Shown in pieces: positions 10,309 to 24,000 of a stretch of 64,000 nt of DNA. Source of the DNA: Climacteris rufus (Eukaryota > Chordata > Aves > Passeriformes > Climacteridae); the NCBI GenBank assembly GCA_013398175.1, contig VZRZ01004144.1:1-64000 (forward strand), written 5' to 3'. Each line of letters begins with the position of its first letter. The first letter of the stretch is position 1. Position numbers and translations under genes: made by a program. The notes under the pieces are model-generated. The model ran no database searches, was not told the origin of the DNA, and was given only the letters and a program-made list of their open reading frames with translations.

Positions 10309-13300
10309 GTAAGAGCCCTCTTTTAATATCTCTGTGCTTATGTGTACACACATTGTCTTTCACAATTTTGGATTGCAAGTGGACGTGCTTTGCAATTTAG
10401 TCGTTGCACTACATACTGTCTTCTGTTCAGCTCTTTCTTTGAGAAAAGTGGTATTTTGCATTTCAGTCAAGCTGGAACCTAATCATGACATGCTGTTTTC
10501 TAGGGAAATTCAGAAAGCTGTGTTACTTCTAATAGGACTTGGAATTATTCATAGGTTGTGCTAGGAGCTCTATCTCCATCTACTGTTACAGTTGCACTCA
10601 TTTGTTTTATGTTTAGGGTAATATTTCTTTTGTCTTTAAAACATGAGCCAAATGCTTGGCTCCTCCTCACTGGAGGATTCAAGCCAAATATTTTGTGGTA
10701 ACGGAGAGCATTCTCTCAAAGATGTGAAGAAATGTCACAGGGAAAGAATAATGTGTTTTTATAGAAACAGCAACAGCAAAACAGAATGTGGAAATAGCCT
10801 GAATCCTTTGTGGCATACAGGGGATACTGTAAAATCTAGTCAAACAAGTATATAAATTGGGGGTTGTTTGGGGTTTTTTATTTCTTAGGTCCAGTGGTTA
10901 ATGGATTTGCTTGTCTGACAGCAGTCCTTCTTGGAAGTGTTGGGTCTGGGTAGTGCCCTGCCTCAGGGTAGGGAGTGTGGCTTTTGGGAACTACTTTCAT
11001 GGTGGGGCTGGTAGGTCAGGCTTCTCTGGGAGGGTCATGGCTTGTTTGGGTGTCTATGGAAAGTTGTCCTTGAGAGTTACCCTCATTTCTGCCCTTCTGC
11101 CCGAGCTCCCTGAGCAAGCTCCAGGAGCCCCCTGGCAGGGGAAGGAAGGTCAGCATCAGGCTGGGAGGCTGCTGGGCTCCTCTGGCTGGGCAGCCACCAG
11201 GAGCTGAGCCAGATTTCTGCATAAGACACCAACAGCAGGTCTGGGCTCTGACCCAGTTTTATGGCTTCTCCTGGCTGGATTCAGGTTTTTCAACTACGGT
11301 CACATTGCTTGGCAAAACATCCCCTAGTCCTTTTCTAATTTTGGTAACCAGGATATCAGAGAGCACAATGTGTACATAAAGTGTTGTTCTTACCTATGAA
11401 ATGGGCAACAAGGCGAGCATGAGGAGCACCTGCAAGGGACCTGATTTTCTGATACAGGACTCGGGCTGCTTTCTGGAAGTCAGGACACTTTAAGATGCTT
11501 CAAATCTGGATCCCCAAAAGCTGCAGCACAAAATATTGCTAATAATTTTCAAAAGTTTTTTCCAGCTATTCCTCTTTTACTCTAATGTCCTTTTTGATTG
11601 TCTTTTTAAACCATTACACCAGAAAAATACCTTATTCAGTGGTTATCAGAAATCTACAATTTGATTTATATATATGATAGGGTTTTCACACTTATGGTCA
11701 ATAAATTTGTTTTCAAATGAAGTTGTGCAAAATTCCCCATGCATGTGCCAAGGAAAACATAAGATATCCAGTTTGTTTTATAACTGAGAAGCTGGGAAAA
11801 CAAACTTGGCCGCTTTCTGAAAATAATGAATTCCATTCTCCAAAAGTTCAGGAATTTAAAAGCATGATTTCCAAACAGTTTAATTTTAGGAGCTAAAGTT
11901 GATGGAAGATGAGCAGAACAGGACCTTGGGACTGACTGGGCAGATAGTAAGGAAGCAGATTTGTGAAGGAGACAGAACCAAGTTGGTACATGTGTTTAAA
12001 GGTCTACAAAGCTGCCTTGTATTATTCAAGATTTAGTAGGCAGCTATGGCTGTTCCTGAAGTACAAAAGTATATTTATGTGCCCTAAGAAGCTAAATCCA
12101 GACAAGTAAATATTGTCACTACATCACTCTTTACTAGACATGGTCTCGTTGTAAAAGCTGTAATAAATTTTGGATGTCATCACAGTAAGTCTTGTAAAAT
12201 CCACTCCAGCAATCATGAGTGGGATATGTTCCTATGAGAAGCCTGAGGTCTTAGGCTATCTTGTGTGGTTTCGGTTTTTCTGAAAATTTTCCTTTCTTAT
12301 GCTTCTCCAAGAGTTCTTGGTAACAAACTAACCAGTGCAGCATCTCTTTTAGCATCTCCCTCCTGACACAGGGAGCCTCCCAGCCAGCCAGCTGTGAGAT
12401 AAGGGAACCAATTTTTCAACCGACCTGTATCTTGTGGTTGGGTTTCTTTGGTCTAATGAGGTACACATCTAGTAAAGAAATTAACTCAAGGTGTGGTCGA
12501 GGACATTGTGTTTCTCTGGTTCGTAGAACATGGCAGGCTTCTTGCTTTGAGATGGTTTCCCCCATGGCTGACACCAGTTCAGCTCTCAGTGCTGCTGCTC
12601 CCTCAGTGGAGCTCGTCACATGAAACTGTGATTGCTGAAGGGCTCAGAAATAGCTGGAAAGGGGTCGGTGCAATGCACACCATGTGGTCATACAAGCCTC
12701 CTTTTCCCAGGAAACTGGTCAGAGCATGAACAGTACAGCCAGAGGCTCTGTTTTGAGGCCGTGCTTTCCCTTCATGTATTTCCATCTGGGTTTGCAGGGG
12801 AGTCTTGTCAATTTATTATGCAGCATTTGGGGTTTTTTGCTTTCCTGTCAGGGATGCTGAGATCAGAGAGGTCTCAGCTTTTTAGCCCTTTAATGATCTT
12901 GAGGGCTTTCCAGAGGTGATTTAATCCTCCTTTCTGCAGCAATAATATACAAAAATCCCCTTATTTGTAAAGTGATGGGGGAATCTTAATTTTGTTTGAT
13001 TACTGAGCCTTCAGCATATGCTTTTGGGGATATCCGGTAGATGGATAGGACAGTAGGTGTTCAAGTTTCTTACTGCAAAAGACATTTTTCCCAGTAAATG
13101 AAGACAAAAAATGCAGAATCAAGAGCCATTTCAGTGTTTTGATTGCAGAAGCTGCGAGTATGGTGTGGAATTATTTAAAAACCTACATCCCAGAAAGATA
13201 CTAATCAGAAAGCCAGAAAGGATGAATGTGAAAGACTTTATACAGAGAGTAATTTAAAGAGATTCCATTCATTTTCATCTATGCCGTTCTCTAGACAACT

Positions 13301-16300
13301 GGATTTTTTTAGAACCCAATGATTCATGTTTTGGTCTTGAGCAGCTTTATAATGAATTCTTGCTCGTTTCCTGGCTTCCTTCTAACAGCAACAAACTCAA
13401 GATGCAGTATTTCATTATAGCTCTTAATGGGCTAAGAACATCTCTCCTTGGTTTCATTTTCACACTGAGCACTGCTTTCCCTTCCCTGCATTGTCTGTGC
13501 TCTCAGCTCTGTTGATAGGCTTGTATTCACAGTCTGATGGATTCACTGGGGGTGACAGTCACACTGGGTGTTGCTGTGACCCCCGGCAGGGCAGTGCATA
13601 AGCACCTACCGTGTTTCAGAGCCTCCTTCAATTTCCATTCAAGTCCTACTGACTTCAGTGGGAATTTTACGGGCCCCTGCATGCACAGATGTTATCCCAC
13701 TTGGATTTTTATGTTAATCCTTGATGATCTATACTAAAGCAGAATGACAAAAAAAAAAGGAAGTTATAATTCATCAATATCATCATCACCGTTGATTTTA
13801 CAGTAGCAGTTGGAGGTGCTAATTCTAAGGTCAGGACTCCAGTGTGGTACACCCTGACACTGTGAGGTACTTGTTCACAGTGGGGGAGAGAATAAAACCT
13901 GTGAGGCACAGTCTGGGTATCCAAGTTGGGCAAAGGCTGGAAGTTACATCACACTTAAGCATCTGAATTCAGAATAGCACATGCTGCTTCAGAGCATGCC
14001 AGTGCTAGCTCTTTTGAACCCCAGTGTTTGTCAGCAAACCCATATGTCATCCAGAAAAAAATCAGAGATTATACTGCTCTTAAATTTATTCCTGATCTAT
14101 TAGACAAACCTGAAAACCAACAACCTTACAAGCCGCCATCTTTTTCCCCTCTCTCTGCCTTTTTTTGCTTTGTATGTGTATTTTAAGGATAAGCATGGCT
14201 CGTTTGTTTGTTTGTTCTTTCAACTTATCCCTTCAATCTTACCTAGAAAAAATGAAGTCCTGCAGCTCTTCATAGGTGCCAACATGTAGATTTAATGATA
14301 GATTTGGTATTCTGGTCTGCCTTTCCTGTTGACTTAGTGATGTGTGAATAAACACATACATATTATAAATCTATACGGAGCAGCAGTCATCTTGAAACAC
14401 TAAGCCAGATAAAATAGGGAGGAAAAAATAAACACTTGGGAGCCTGTGTTGTTTTTTTATAAGGCAAGCCATAATGCAGCATGTATATACTTTTTTTTTT
14501 TCTTTAATCAACAGGTAAATGGCTGCTTTGCTCCATTTGCATTTGTCTCCATGCTGGTTTTGTATGGCTAGCTTGAACACAGCAGCTCTGCTGCTTTTCC
14601 AGTGATTTTCCTTTCTGCTTTATTACAGTGTTGATTGATGGGCAGGGCTATGCAGAACACGGTGAATGTTGCTGTAAACACTGTCCTAGCAATCACACTT
14701 GAGCCAAAATGCACCATAAAATCTGGAGTGCATATTGGTTTGAAAGAAGCAGGGTATAAAATGCAATGCTGATAACCACACACATACACACATGTTCTCA
14801 ATATATGGGAGAATACTCTGACTGTTCCAGTTTAACCTTGGAATAAAAGGAGTTCATATTTTCAGCTACAGATCCTGTCCCTTCTTTGCCTGAGTGTAAC
14901 AGGTGATTTAAGCTCCTCTCATGTGAATTTAGAATATCTGCTGACCCCACCTGTGATTGTCAACTGCAATAACGCAATGGGAAAGCTTCTTCTACTCTAA
15001 TTTAATTTGGGAGATATAATTTAAAGCAGCATCAGAAGGTACAGAATCAACTATAAGCAACGTGCACTGACTGGGTAAATACCTCTGGAGGGAATGTTTA
15101 AATCTTAAATGATTGACCTGACCGTGGATGGTCAAATGTATCTCCTTTGTTAAACGGGTTTTTACCTTGTTAACCTCAGCATGGCACTGAGCCCAAACCA
15201 ATAAGCTCTTTGAAAGGCCGGGTTTATTAGCTCAGGCTCTTTGCTGTCCTAACATGATTACATGACTTCCAGTTCAGGGCTGGTGTGCTTCTGACCTATA
15301 TAAGAGTTAGGTCAGGAAAAGGCAGTTAATGTCTCTTTGTGGCCTTTAAAAATTAGGAAAGGATGAAGTTCCCATGTGTTTTTGTTGACTGGAAGATAAG
15401 CGCTTAGGTATTTACTCTAGACCCCTGCCAGGAGAATTTTGTGGTTGGTAGGATGCATTACCAGTTTTGGAAATCCTAGGGAGGTATGGAGATGACAGGA
15501 ATACAACTTTTGGATTCCTCTCAGGCTCCCATTTGAGCTAAATACTGAGCTCATCAACCCTGCTTTGTTGAGATGTTTTAGCAAATCCCCACAGCTTCGG
15601 GGAGCTCGTGGCTCTCCAGGGTTATAGATAAAGTACCAGCTCTAGAAGGTGCTGGATTTGGATTTAGTTGCCTGGGTCCTGCCTGTGTTAGAATGCAAAA
15701 ATCCAATGAAAAGTGCTGAGTTTTATGCCTGTTGTTTATACCTTGCTTTGTTATTAATGGGCCAAAGTGCTTGCTGTGCTCCTGGTCCCATCACGCAGGC
15801 TATCAACACTGGGAAATGCCACGGGGAAGAGTTGAGAGGTAGTGAATGATTTCTGGCCCATTTTCAGCCATTCATGCAAAACTGAAGAAAATGAATAGGA
15901 GATGCCATGAAGATCCACAGGCTTCTGTAGGCGAGAAGCATGAATGACGTTCATTCATGGCCTCTTTCCTACGTTATGCAATCCTTTAGGTTTTTGGCAC
16001 TTCATGTAAGTAGTTCAGAGCTACACAGGGATTCTATGAATGGAAGATGCTCACCTACATCAAAAAATACTGAGGATGCCCTGGTTTTGCTTTAGAAGTC
16101 AAAATTGCTTTTCTGCATTAAAAACAGAAAAAATCAAAATATGCTGTCTAATCATATGCAATCTGTAAATCCACGAATAACTAAGTCATCAAATCATTGA
16201 ACAAATCCTATGATACTCCAGCAAATAGATTAAAAAGGAAGTGTCTGATCACAAATACTCATTTATTGGTCTGTTATTGTAAACACAGCAAAAGAGAGAT

Positions 16301-17689
16301 GTAGTGGTCTAGATTTATCTGCTACATCTCTGTAAATCTGGATTAATTTTCCTTGTGACAACTGTGGAGTCACTAGAAGTTAGTTGTGATGACAGTGAGA
16401 GGCAAATCTAGCCCACTGTTTTGCTTTTTTATACAGGGACTTCTGCCACAGGGAAAAGAAATGGTTTTTAAGCTTTCAGATGGCTTGTTATGAACACTTT
16501 ATTTCATAGGGCAAGAGCGTGTGTTCAAGCACATGCTTCGTTTGTATCACATGCTTAAATGCCACTGCCTTTTGAATTTTTCTTCTGAATGGGGATGTCT
16601 TGCACAGTGGGGTCTGAGACAGCCTTGAAGTGACCAGAACTACTTCAGATCCTCGTGCATCTCTGCATTATATATTCTGTGGTTTCTGATTGAAGAAGCT
16701 GGTTCACTGTGTACTTGCTGTGAGCTGGCTTTGGTGTGACACAGGATTTTGTTAGATGCTCTCATGAGATCTTAAAAAGAACAAATAGGATGAAAACTGC
16801 CAAGTCTCTCCAAAGGTTCATGTACTCGCTTTTCTTTAACTCCTACATTTCAGACCTCAGCTGCATCTGGCAAATTTAATATATTCTGAACTGGATGTTT
16901 AAATTCCCTTTTGTCTAAGAGGCTTTCTTTCCTTTCAGAGACTGGGAAATGAAAGCAGAAATTCTGCCTGCTATTTTTGAAGTCAGTGGGAGCTTATCTT
17001 CAGGAAGGGCACAGCGGATTCCTAGACACTTAGCAAACTGGGGATTGCCACCTACTTTATGTAAATGCATATACAGGACAAGTTTAATGAGTGTGGTGCA
17101 AGCCCAGGAACCCAGAGCAATTCATAATCAAATCCAGATGAGTTAGAATTTTATGGTAGAGCACTACCAGCTCTTAAGATGTTGCCACAAGACTTTTAGC
17201 CCAGGTTTTTGAATAGCATTATAGAAAATGCTTAGTTTTTAATTTAAAACAAACACATTCCTTGTTGCTCAGGAGAATACTTGAATAGAAGCCCCAAATG
17301 TTCAACAACAGGGAGATCTCTAAACTGCAGTTTGAAAATATAACGATTTGAGGAAGAAGAGGTAAAAACCATTCCATGTTATTTCACAAAAATTTTTTAA
17401 TGCCTTGGAATTCTTGATCCCATTTGTCCTAGCTGCATGGGAGTTAGATAATGATGCTGTCTATTTAAACCCATTAAAAAAGCAGATATTGAAGCAGCAC
17501 TCTTTTTACCTCTACAGCCCCAAATATCTTGCAGGTAGCAGTTTAAAGAGAGCTAGTTAAGAAATTTTGATGTTGGTTTTCTGTAAACCTGAGAACATGG
17601 GAATTCTAAAGGTCTGAAAGAATGTAGGTGTGTAGATATTAAAAATGGTAAGGGGGGAAAAAATCAGATATTTACAGGTCTGCCAATAT
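10309..17689 (+). other. TMEFF2 intron 4, first segment
   Basis: This is a long non-coding stretch after the microexon donor. It contains unique AT-rich DNA, a short TTTG-type simple repeat (14201-14216), a palindrome with 9-bp arms at 15939-15959, and three places resembling one old dispersed repeat (about 13645-13680, 16330-16418, 16972-17000). No coding exon was recognised. In particular, no cysteine-rich frame continuing the TMEFF2 protein was found. Confidence 0.7.
16330..16418. repeat. Ancient palindromic interspersed repeat (diverged copy)
   Basis: The left arm reads TGTAAATCTGGATTAA and the right half includes GTGGAGTCACTAGAAGTTAG, GTGATGACAGTGAGAG and AAATCTAGCCCACTG. This fits a repeat I recognise in amniote genomes: TAAATC...CCATTGAAGTCAATGG...GATTTA as a long inverted repeat, followed by AGAGCAGAATTTGGCCCA. 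The copy is heavily mutated. I do not assign a database family name. Orientation is ambiguous because the core is palindromic. Confidence 0.5.
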
Positions 17690-18030
17690 GACATTGATTG
17701 AGGTAAAACAGGACGTGCAGTCCTGGACCTGCTCAATAAAGAAATAAATGAGAATTAATGCTGAGCAATATGGGCTGATGTAATAGATTCTGTCAACTGA
17801 TTGAAATGTTGTTTATGAAGCTACAAGTTTGGTTGATATAGTGTACGTGGATGTCAGTGAAGCATTTGGCATGCTGCTACATGACACTATGATTAAGGAA
17901 CAAGAATCATGCAAAATTGACGTGGTGTACAATTAGTGGAGTGAAAACTGCCTTTCATGATGTAATTATAAGTGGATTTATCATTGTTAGATAGACAGAA
18001 CAGGGATCAGCCTTATGCTATTTATTTGTT
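17690..18030 (+). pseudogene. Decayed CR1/L3-like non-LTR retrotransposon, reverse-transcriptase fragment
   Basis: Translation from 17826 gives SLVDIVYVDVSEAFGMLLHD, a clear match to the reverse-transcriptase block usually reading close to DIVYLDFSKAFDTVPHD in CR1-clade LINEs. The catalytic Asp of the FD pair is lost (AFG instead of AFD), and the frame runs into a stop after HDTMIKEQESCKIDVVYN. Downstream, GTGGATTTATC...CAGGGATCAG is consistent with the remains of the next block (GVPQGS). It is an old, dead fragment: no 5' end, no 3' tail, several stops and probable indels. High divergence points to an ancient CR1 or L3 lineage rather than a recent bird CR1. Confidence 0.65.
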
Positions 18031-21000
18031 TGTTTGTTTTACCATGACCTAGGTGGGCACTTACTTTCCTCACTGGTCAAGTTCTCAAAAGTTGTAACTG
18101 GGGAATTAAGAAATGAATGGTTCACTGCTGCAAATGAGTCAATTTACTTGTACTCTGGTACAAATGCAGGTCCTCCGACATGGCCAAGTGTAAAGTCACA
18201 ACCATAGAGCAAAGACAGAGCAGAGGAATGAGTGGGGAAATGCCACTGGAAACAGTGATGCTCGAAAGAATGCTGAGTTTTGGTAATTAGTGGGTTTGTG
18301 TGAGAGTGCTCTGCAAACACAGCAGGGCAAATGGCCACTGGTATATTTAAGAATCAGACTCTTGAGCAGGTGTGAGGATGTCAAATTACCTTCAGCTTTA
18401 CCAGAGCTGGTGACTGCAGCTCTGAAGACACTGAGAAGCAGGGGAGGAGGTTGTGTGCAGCCAAGGGCGGCGGCTGCCAAGCAAACACAGCTCTGAAAGC
18501 TTTGATGCCTTAGGCTTTGTCAAGGGAAAGGAAAGGGTTGCTTAGGTCATCATCACTGAGTACCGGTGTGGGGGACACAAATGAGCAGCAAGGCTCTTTA
18601 TGCTGACAGACAAAGGTCTAATGAGATGCTGGGCTGGCAATTAAAGCTAGACAAACTCTGAGTGAAGTTTATATGCCTGTTTGTAAACAAAGGCAACAGC
18701 ACAATGAAGTAAGTGATTAAAAGTTATGTAGGATTCTGCATCACTTGAGGTTTTGACCCTTGGGTGTCTGGATTGCTCTGCTCAAATGAGGATGAATTTG
18801 AAAGTCCAGGGCCTCTGTAGCATGGAAGATCACAACAGATGCTCAGCAGACCCTTAATTCTAGGTACTATTGGTTTGCACATGAAATAGGCAGTTTAGCC
18901 TATTTTGTTCAGCAAGATTGCTGTGCTAAGCAGTCCAGAAAGGGATTATGTGGATATGTTTGTTCATTTCAAAATCCACACAAGTGTGTTTCTATCTGCC
19001 CTCTCCCATCTCACTGTGTACATTTACGTATGCAGGTAGTGGAAGCAATATGGGCTTCAGTAGCAAGTGGAAAACTTCATGCATAATGCTCTGCTAATTT
19101 CTCTGTATTAAAAAAATAGGCCACACTACACTGCATTTTATCCTATGACTTCTACATGTTGCCAGGCACTTCAGTAGCTCTTGATCTCATCTGAGTCATG
19201 ACAGGCCTCTTTGAGCTTCTCTCTGTCCTACAGTGCTTTCCTATTTCCCAGTGTATTCCCTGGTCTACCCCCAGCTGGTGCTTGGAGGGAGTCCTGAAGT
19301 GGAGGAGGATCCCCAGCTGTCTCTGGAGGATCTGTGCAGGATTCTTTTCCTTCTCATTTCTCCAGAGAAGGATCGCACCCAAAGAGCTCTGAAGTTCCAA
19401 CCAGTATTGATCCTGATTAAGTGTACTTTGATTTCTATCTCTTACTACAAAAAGCCTCCCTGTGTTTGATGTGGTGTGCGTGATGTGTTTGGGAGGCAAG
19501 AGAGAAGGTGCTAGAGTAGGTTGGAATTGCTTTGGTTCATAGACATTGTCCCCTAGATTCAGACAGAGAGGCATCTTAATTTTAGTTATAATAGGGCCTA
19601 GATAAATAAATAACTTATTCTTTTATATAGTGCCTGAAATTTTCATCAAAAGAGGAGAAAGTCTCTCATATGAATCACAGGGCCAGTGCAGGACAAGTCT
19701 ATGCTGTAATTCATTTAGACAAATGTTGAAGGGAATTGATGGACTCAGGTTTGTTTAGATTAGTGGCCTTTTGAAAAATGAGTTGTCCTGTGTGTACAAT
19801 TTTTCAATCTGTTTACATCTAATTAGCTGTTCAGATTGGCTAAAATTAAGCGGTGTCACTTGTAATGCATTCAGAGGTGAGGATATGATAAAATAGGCTC
19901 TTTTATAATCTCTTCAGCAAGTGGCTGGGGGCACTGGCATAGTGTGAACTGAGGGCGTATGGAAGATCAGTCTGTAACATGGAAGCAAATATAATCAAGC
20001 TGCAGTCTCACAAATGTAGTGAATTGTCTGTAGCACCTCTCTCGTACTGATTCAGAGAGAGAGAGCAAATTTTTCCATCATGCTCTCTCAGGATTCCTTT
20101 TTGGCAGATTTGCCTGGCTGTCTGGGGCATGGTGTTGGGGCGGCTGCCCTTGTACACTGGCATCTTTACCTGTTTCACTATTGATTCCTGCATGCTACAT
20201 ATTCCTCCCTAGAGACAAGTCATTTGAACAGCTTGAAATCTAAAAACTGATTGCTGCAATGTCAGGTTTCTAATTCTGCAGCTCAGCTGACAGCTCTGGA
20301 AAGTCCCTATCAAAGGCAGAGAATACAACATTCTTCAGCAGACTTTGTTCTGCCACCATACGGCCCCAGTTCTATTTTACTGCTCCAAAGCCTACAGGCT
20401 TTCACGTGTTTGTGACCAAAAATTCTGCTATTAATATGGAAACTTCTTGGCAATTAAGTTGTGCTTATTGCTGCATCAGTGCTTTTAGACCGTGACCAGC
20501 AGACAGCACCCTCTGTATGGCAGCATCAATTCAGTTCTCATGCTTAGTCATGGATACACATCTAAGGAGATTTTGGCATAGGTGTTCTCAAATATTTTTT
20601 AAAGTTTTTGTTAGTCTTTTCTTTCTTCCTTGGCTCTCTGAAGGGTTTTGCTAGTAATGTGCAGAGCAATTCCCTGCCCTTGTATAGCAATCCCCAAGAA
20701 ACAGAGCATTTGAGTATTTGCAGAACTGTCAGCTCTGCAGTGGTGAGTATTGGGTGCTGTCACCTGGCTCCTGCCTCCAGCTTCCTGTGGCATGGCACAG
20801 CAGTGCTGTCCCCTCTGAGCTGGCCACTCAGCCCCACAGTACAGAACGTCACAGTGTATGGGCAAGTCCCTTCTGCCCCATTTGTGCAAGGAGCATAGGG
20901 GGGCCATGGCCCACCTTCCTGGTGTCCTGTCTCTTCCCAGGGCTGGTGGTGATGCACCTGTGCATCTGTGCTGGAAACTAAAGGCTCAGCAAAGGGACTC

Positions 21001-24000
21001 AGAACTTGAGGGGCAGGGTCCTGCCGTTTACTCAGGTGGCACAGAAGCAGCAGAAGGAGATCTTTAAAAGCTGGTGGGAGGATTGCCCTGTGAAACCTTT
21101 TCAGGGAGCACTGGAGAAGCTCAGCAGGTGATTTGGTGATGGCACAGCTCATGGACAAGGTGGCCTGGCTGAGCTGTCTGTGTGCCAGGAATCTGCCTAG
21201 ACAACAGCAATGAAAAGGCCAGCTGACACCTGCCCAGGCACCTTTGTCATCACAAACCCCTCCTGATCCAGCTCCCATGGATATTACCCATAGCTGCTTT
21301 TGGACCCCTTACATTTCCCAAAAGGCAAGAGGAGCTGAGGGTACTTAGCAAGTTGAATGGTCAAACCATGAGATCTCAGGGACTGTGCCTGTGCCAAGCT
21401 TGGCTGCATCCTTGCTGTTTGGGTTCTTTCTGGCTTCCTCCTGGGGTTTTTCGCTTCCTGCTGCAGTGGTGGTGTCTGGGCCAAGCAGGGGAGGCTTGCA
21501 CCTTGCCTGTGCTGTGGAGTCCTGGAAACATGTGCTTGGTTATTTTCCTTTGATTCTTCATTTATCATTCCCATGGTATCCTCCATCAGTCTGTATTCTA
21601 TGGGGTGGGTCAAACCTGAGGCACTCGACCTTGACATTGCATCAGTCTCCTAAAGATAAGGGTGGCAAATGCCTCAGCAGTGTCTTTAGGCAGCAGCTGT
21701 AATTTGGGGGGGGTTGTTTGAAAAGAGAGTATTTTACGTGGAGAGGAACTCTTCTAACCAGTGGAGTGAATGTGTATCTGAACCCATTAGTGTAAGCTAA
21801 CAGCTCAGAATGGAAAGGTGCAGCGTGCACTGGCTCCTCTGCCATAAGGAACTCTTTTCTGGGTGCCTTTAGCTGCATAACAAGTGCTTTTAGTCTGAAA
21901 TTTTCCTTCCATTTTTCAGGAGGATTTTCTTGGTTTCCCTTTTTGTTTGAAAACAGTACCATGAGCCACTTTTGAATTGACAATAATACATATGAAGGGA
22001 AAAGTTTTGGTTTTAAGACATTCATTCTTACTTGAAAACTGCAGTCTTAACAGGCCTGAGCTGATACTGGGCAGTTTTCCACAGGATTTTCTGTTTTCTT
22101 TGTGCCTAGCCATCTACTTTCTACCTGAGGTTTAAGTACCTCCTTTCCATTTCAACTCCTATGCTACAACATTTGTTGGTTAAAAAAGAACCTCTTGATT
22201 TCCTTGGGTAGTTATGTAAAGGCAAACCTGTTTTACAGAGATCAACTGCACTGAGAATAATCTGATTTGATGTAGTCTCAAGCTAGTGCTAGGGCAGACG
22301 AAAAAGGACCCTTAATTTGTAAGTAATGCTGAGAAAATCTGACGCTAATTTATGTATTGGAAAGAATATCTGAAGTAACTTTCTAGAATTTTATAGTTAT
22401 CATCAAACAATTATAAATGTGGAATACAAGAAGGCTTAAAATTGATAAACTAATGGGAAGAAACCTCTACACAAGTAACCTGGAATTCACCAGGTTTCTT
22501 CACCATATTTTCGTGTCTTCAGCTTTTTCTGCTTCGTTCCTTTTCAGCTTAATCCATAGGAAGGAGGGATTTTGCTGTGTCTAAACTAAGGAATTAAACA
22601 GCTGCTAGGGACGGGAAAAATGGTGGCACAAACAATCCGTCTTTCATCGCGTTTCACAAGATCTGTCCTCTTTCTTGAGGAGATTACTGGTGCAATCTAC
22701 ATAATTAGGAATATGCACCCCCCATTTTTTTTTAGGCAGTATGTAGTGGCTAGGCTTCATGGCTAATCTCCATTTTCTGCCTTCCTGTAAAAGTGCTGTG
22801 ACTTCAGGACCAGGGCCTCCATCTTCTCTGCTGTTTCTGTGTTTAATTGCATTGTAGAACTAACTGATGAAATGCTGTTAATTTGCAGGCATGTTTAAGG
22901 AACATAAGATCCCCAGCAGACTCTGATCTGACTGCGGTGAACAGCATGGGGAGCTGTCAGATTGCACAAGTTGCTAAGGTCAGGTTAAATTAGTACCCAA
23001 TTACTTGTACAGTGGTAGTAGGTGCTAGCATGTATGATACAAGTGTCACTGTATAAATCCCTGCAAATTCCAGTCTTAAATAAATGGCACGAAGAATTTA
23101 TTTAGCCATGTCATTTGTCAAATGGTAGTGTCTCAGAGTGGGGCAGGTTGGGAAATTCTTTTTGGATTTTAGGAATTAGTATAACTTTTAGTGTTATTCA
23201 TAAGGGGTTAGACTGGTTCAGTTTCATGTCTCAGCTGAGTTTATAAGCAGTTCTAACAACCCTCATCTTCATTACCTCCCATGAGGAGGAAAAATGGTGG
23301 TGAAGGTGCCATCAACTTGTGGAGACAAAAGTACTGTCATGGTCATGTTTGTGCATAAAGGGGAGAGGGAGGAGGCACCACAGAGCACCCTGGCCTGGTG
23401 ACCCTTTGGGACATATGCTAAATACATCCAAGAGAAGTAGTGAAGGAACACAGTGAAACACAGAAGAAATAACCAGTAGTGTGGAAGAGAGAGCTCTTCT
23501 GTTATCTCATCCTCCTTGCTGTGGTTGCATTGTTATTGTCTGGAAAGATTTGGTGCCAGAGGGTTTCATAAAAGACAGTAATCCTGCAGGCTGTGTTACA
23601 GAACTTCTCTTCCTTTAAGGTAGGTGATCACACAGAGCTGCTGGAACGTGGCTCTCAGCAATAGCAGCCAGTAATGCCATAAACACCCTCAAGACAAATG
23701 TCATGTTTACCAGACGCAGCCATCAGATGACTTATCTAAACCTTAGTCTGCTGCTGGCCAGATTAATTTTTGTTATGTTTTACATTACCCTGTTATTAAA
23801 CAGATACATTTAGAATAGTCATCCTCTCCTAGCTTGTGTTTCTTCAAAGTGCTCAACAAAGATTCCCCTCTGTTTGGAGGAAGGACAAAACGTCTGCTTT
23901 TTAAGAGCTCCTGTTGTAACCACCAATTCACTATATAGGTTACAGGCACTGTAGAGGATTAGCCAGAGAGTACTCTAGAGGTGCTCTTCAGTTGTCATCC

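Noticed and set aside
20760..21278. 172-codon minus-strand open frame
   Set aside because: It is the longest frame in the window but lies in a GC-rich patch with overlapping frames on both strands, has no domain, and is rich in residues typical of chance GC-rich frames.
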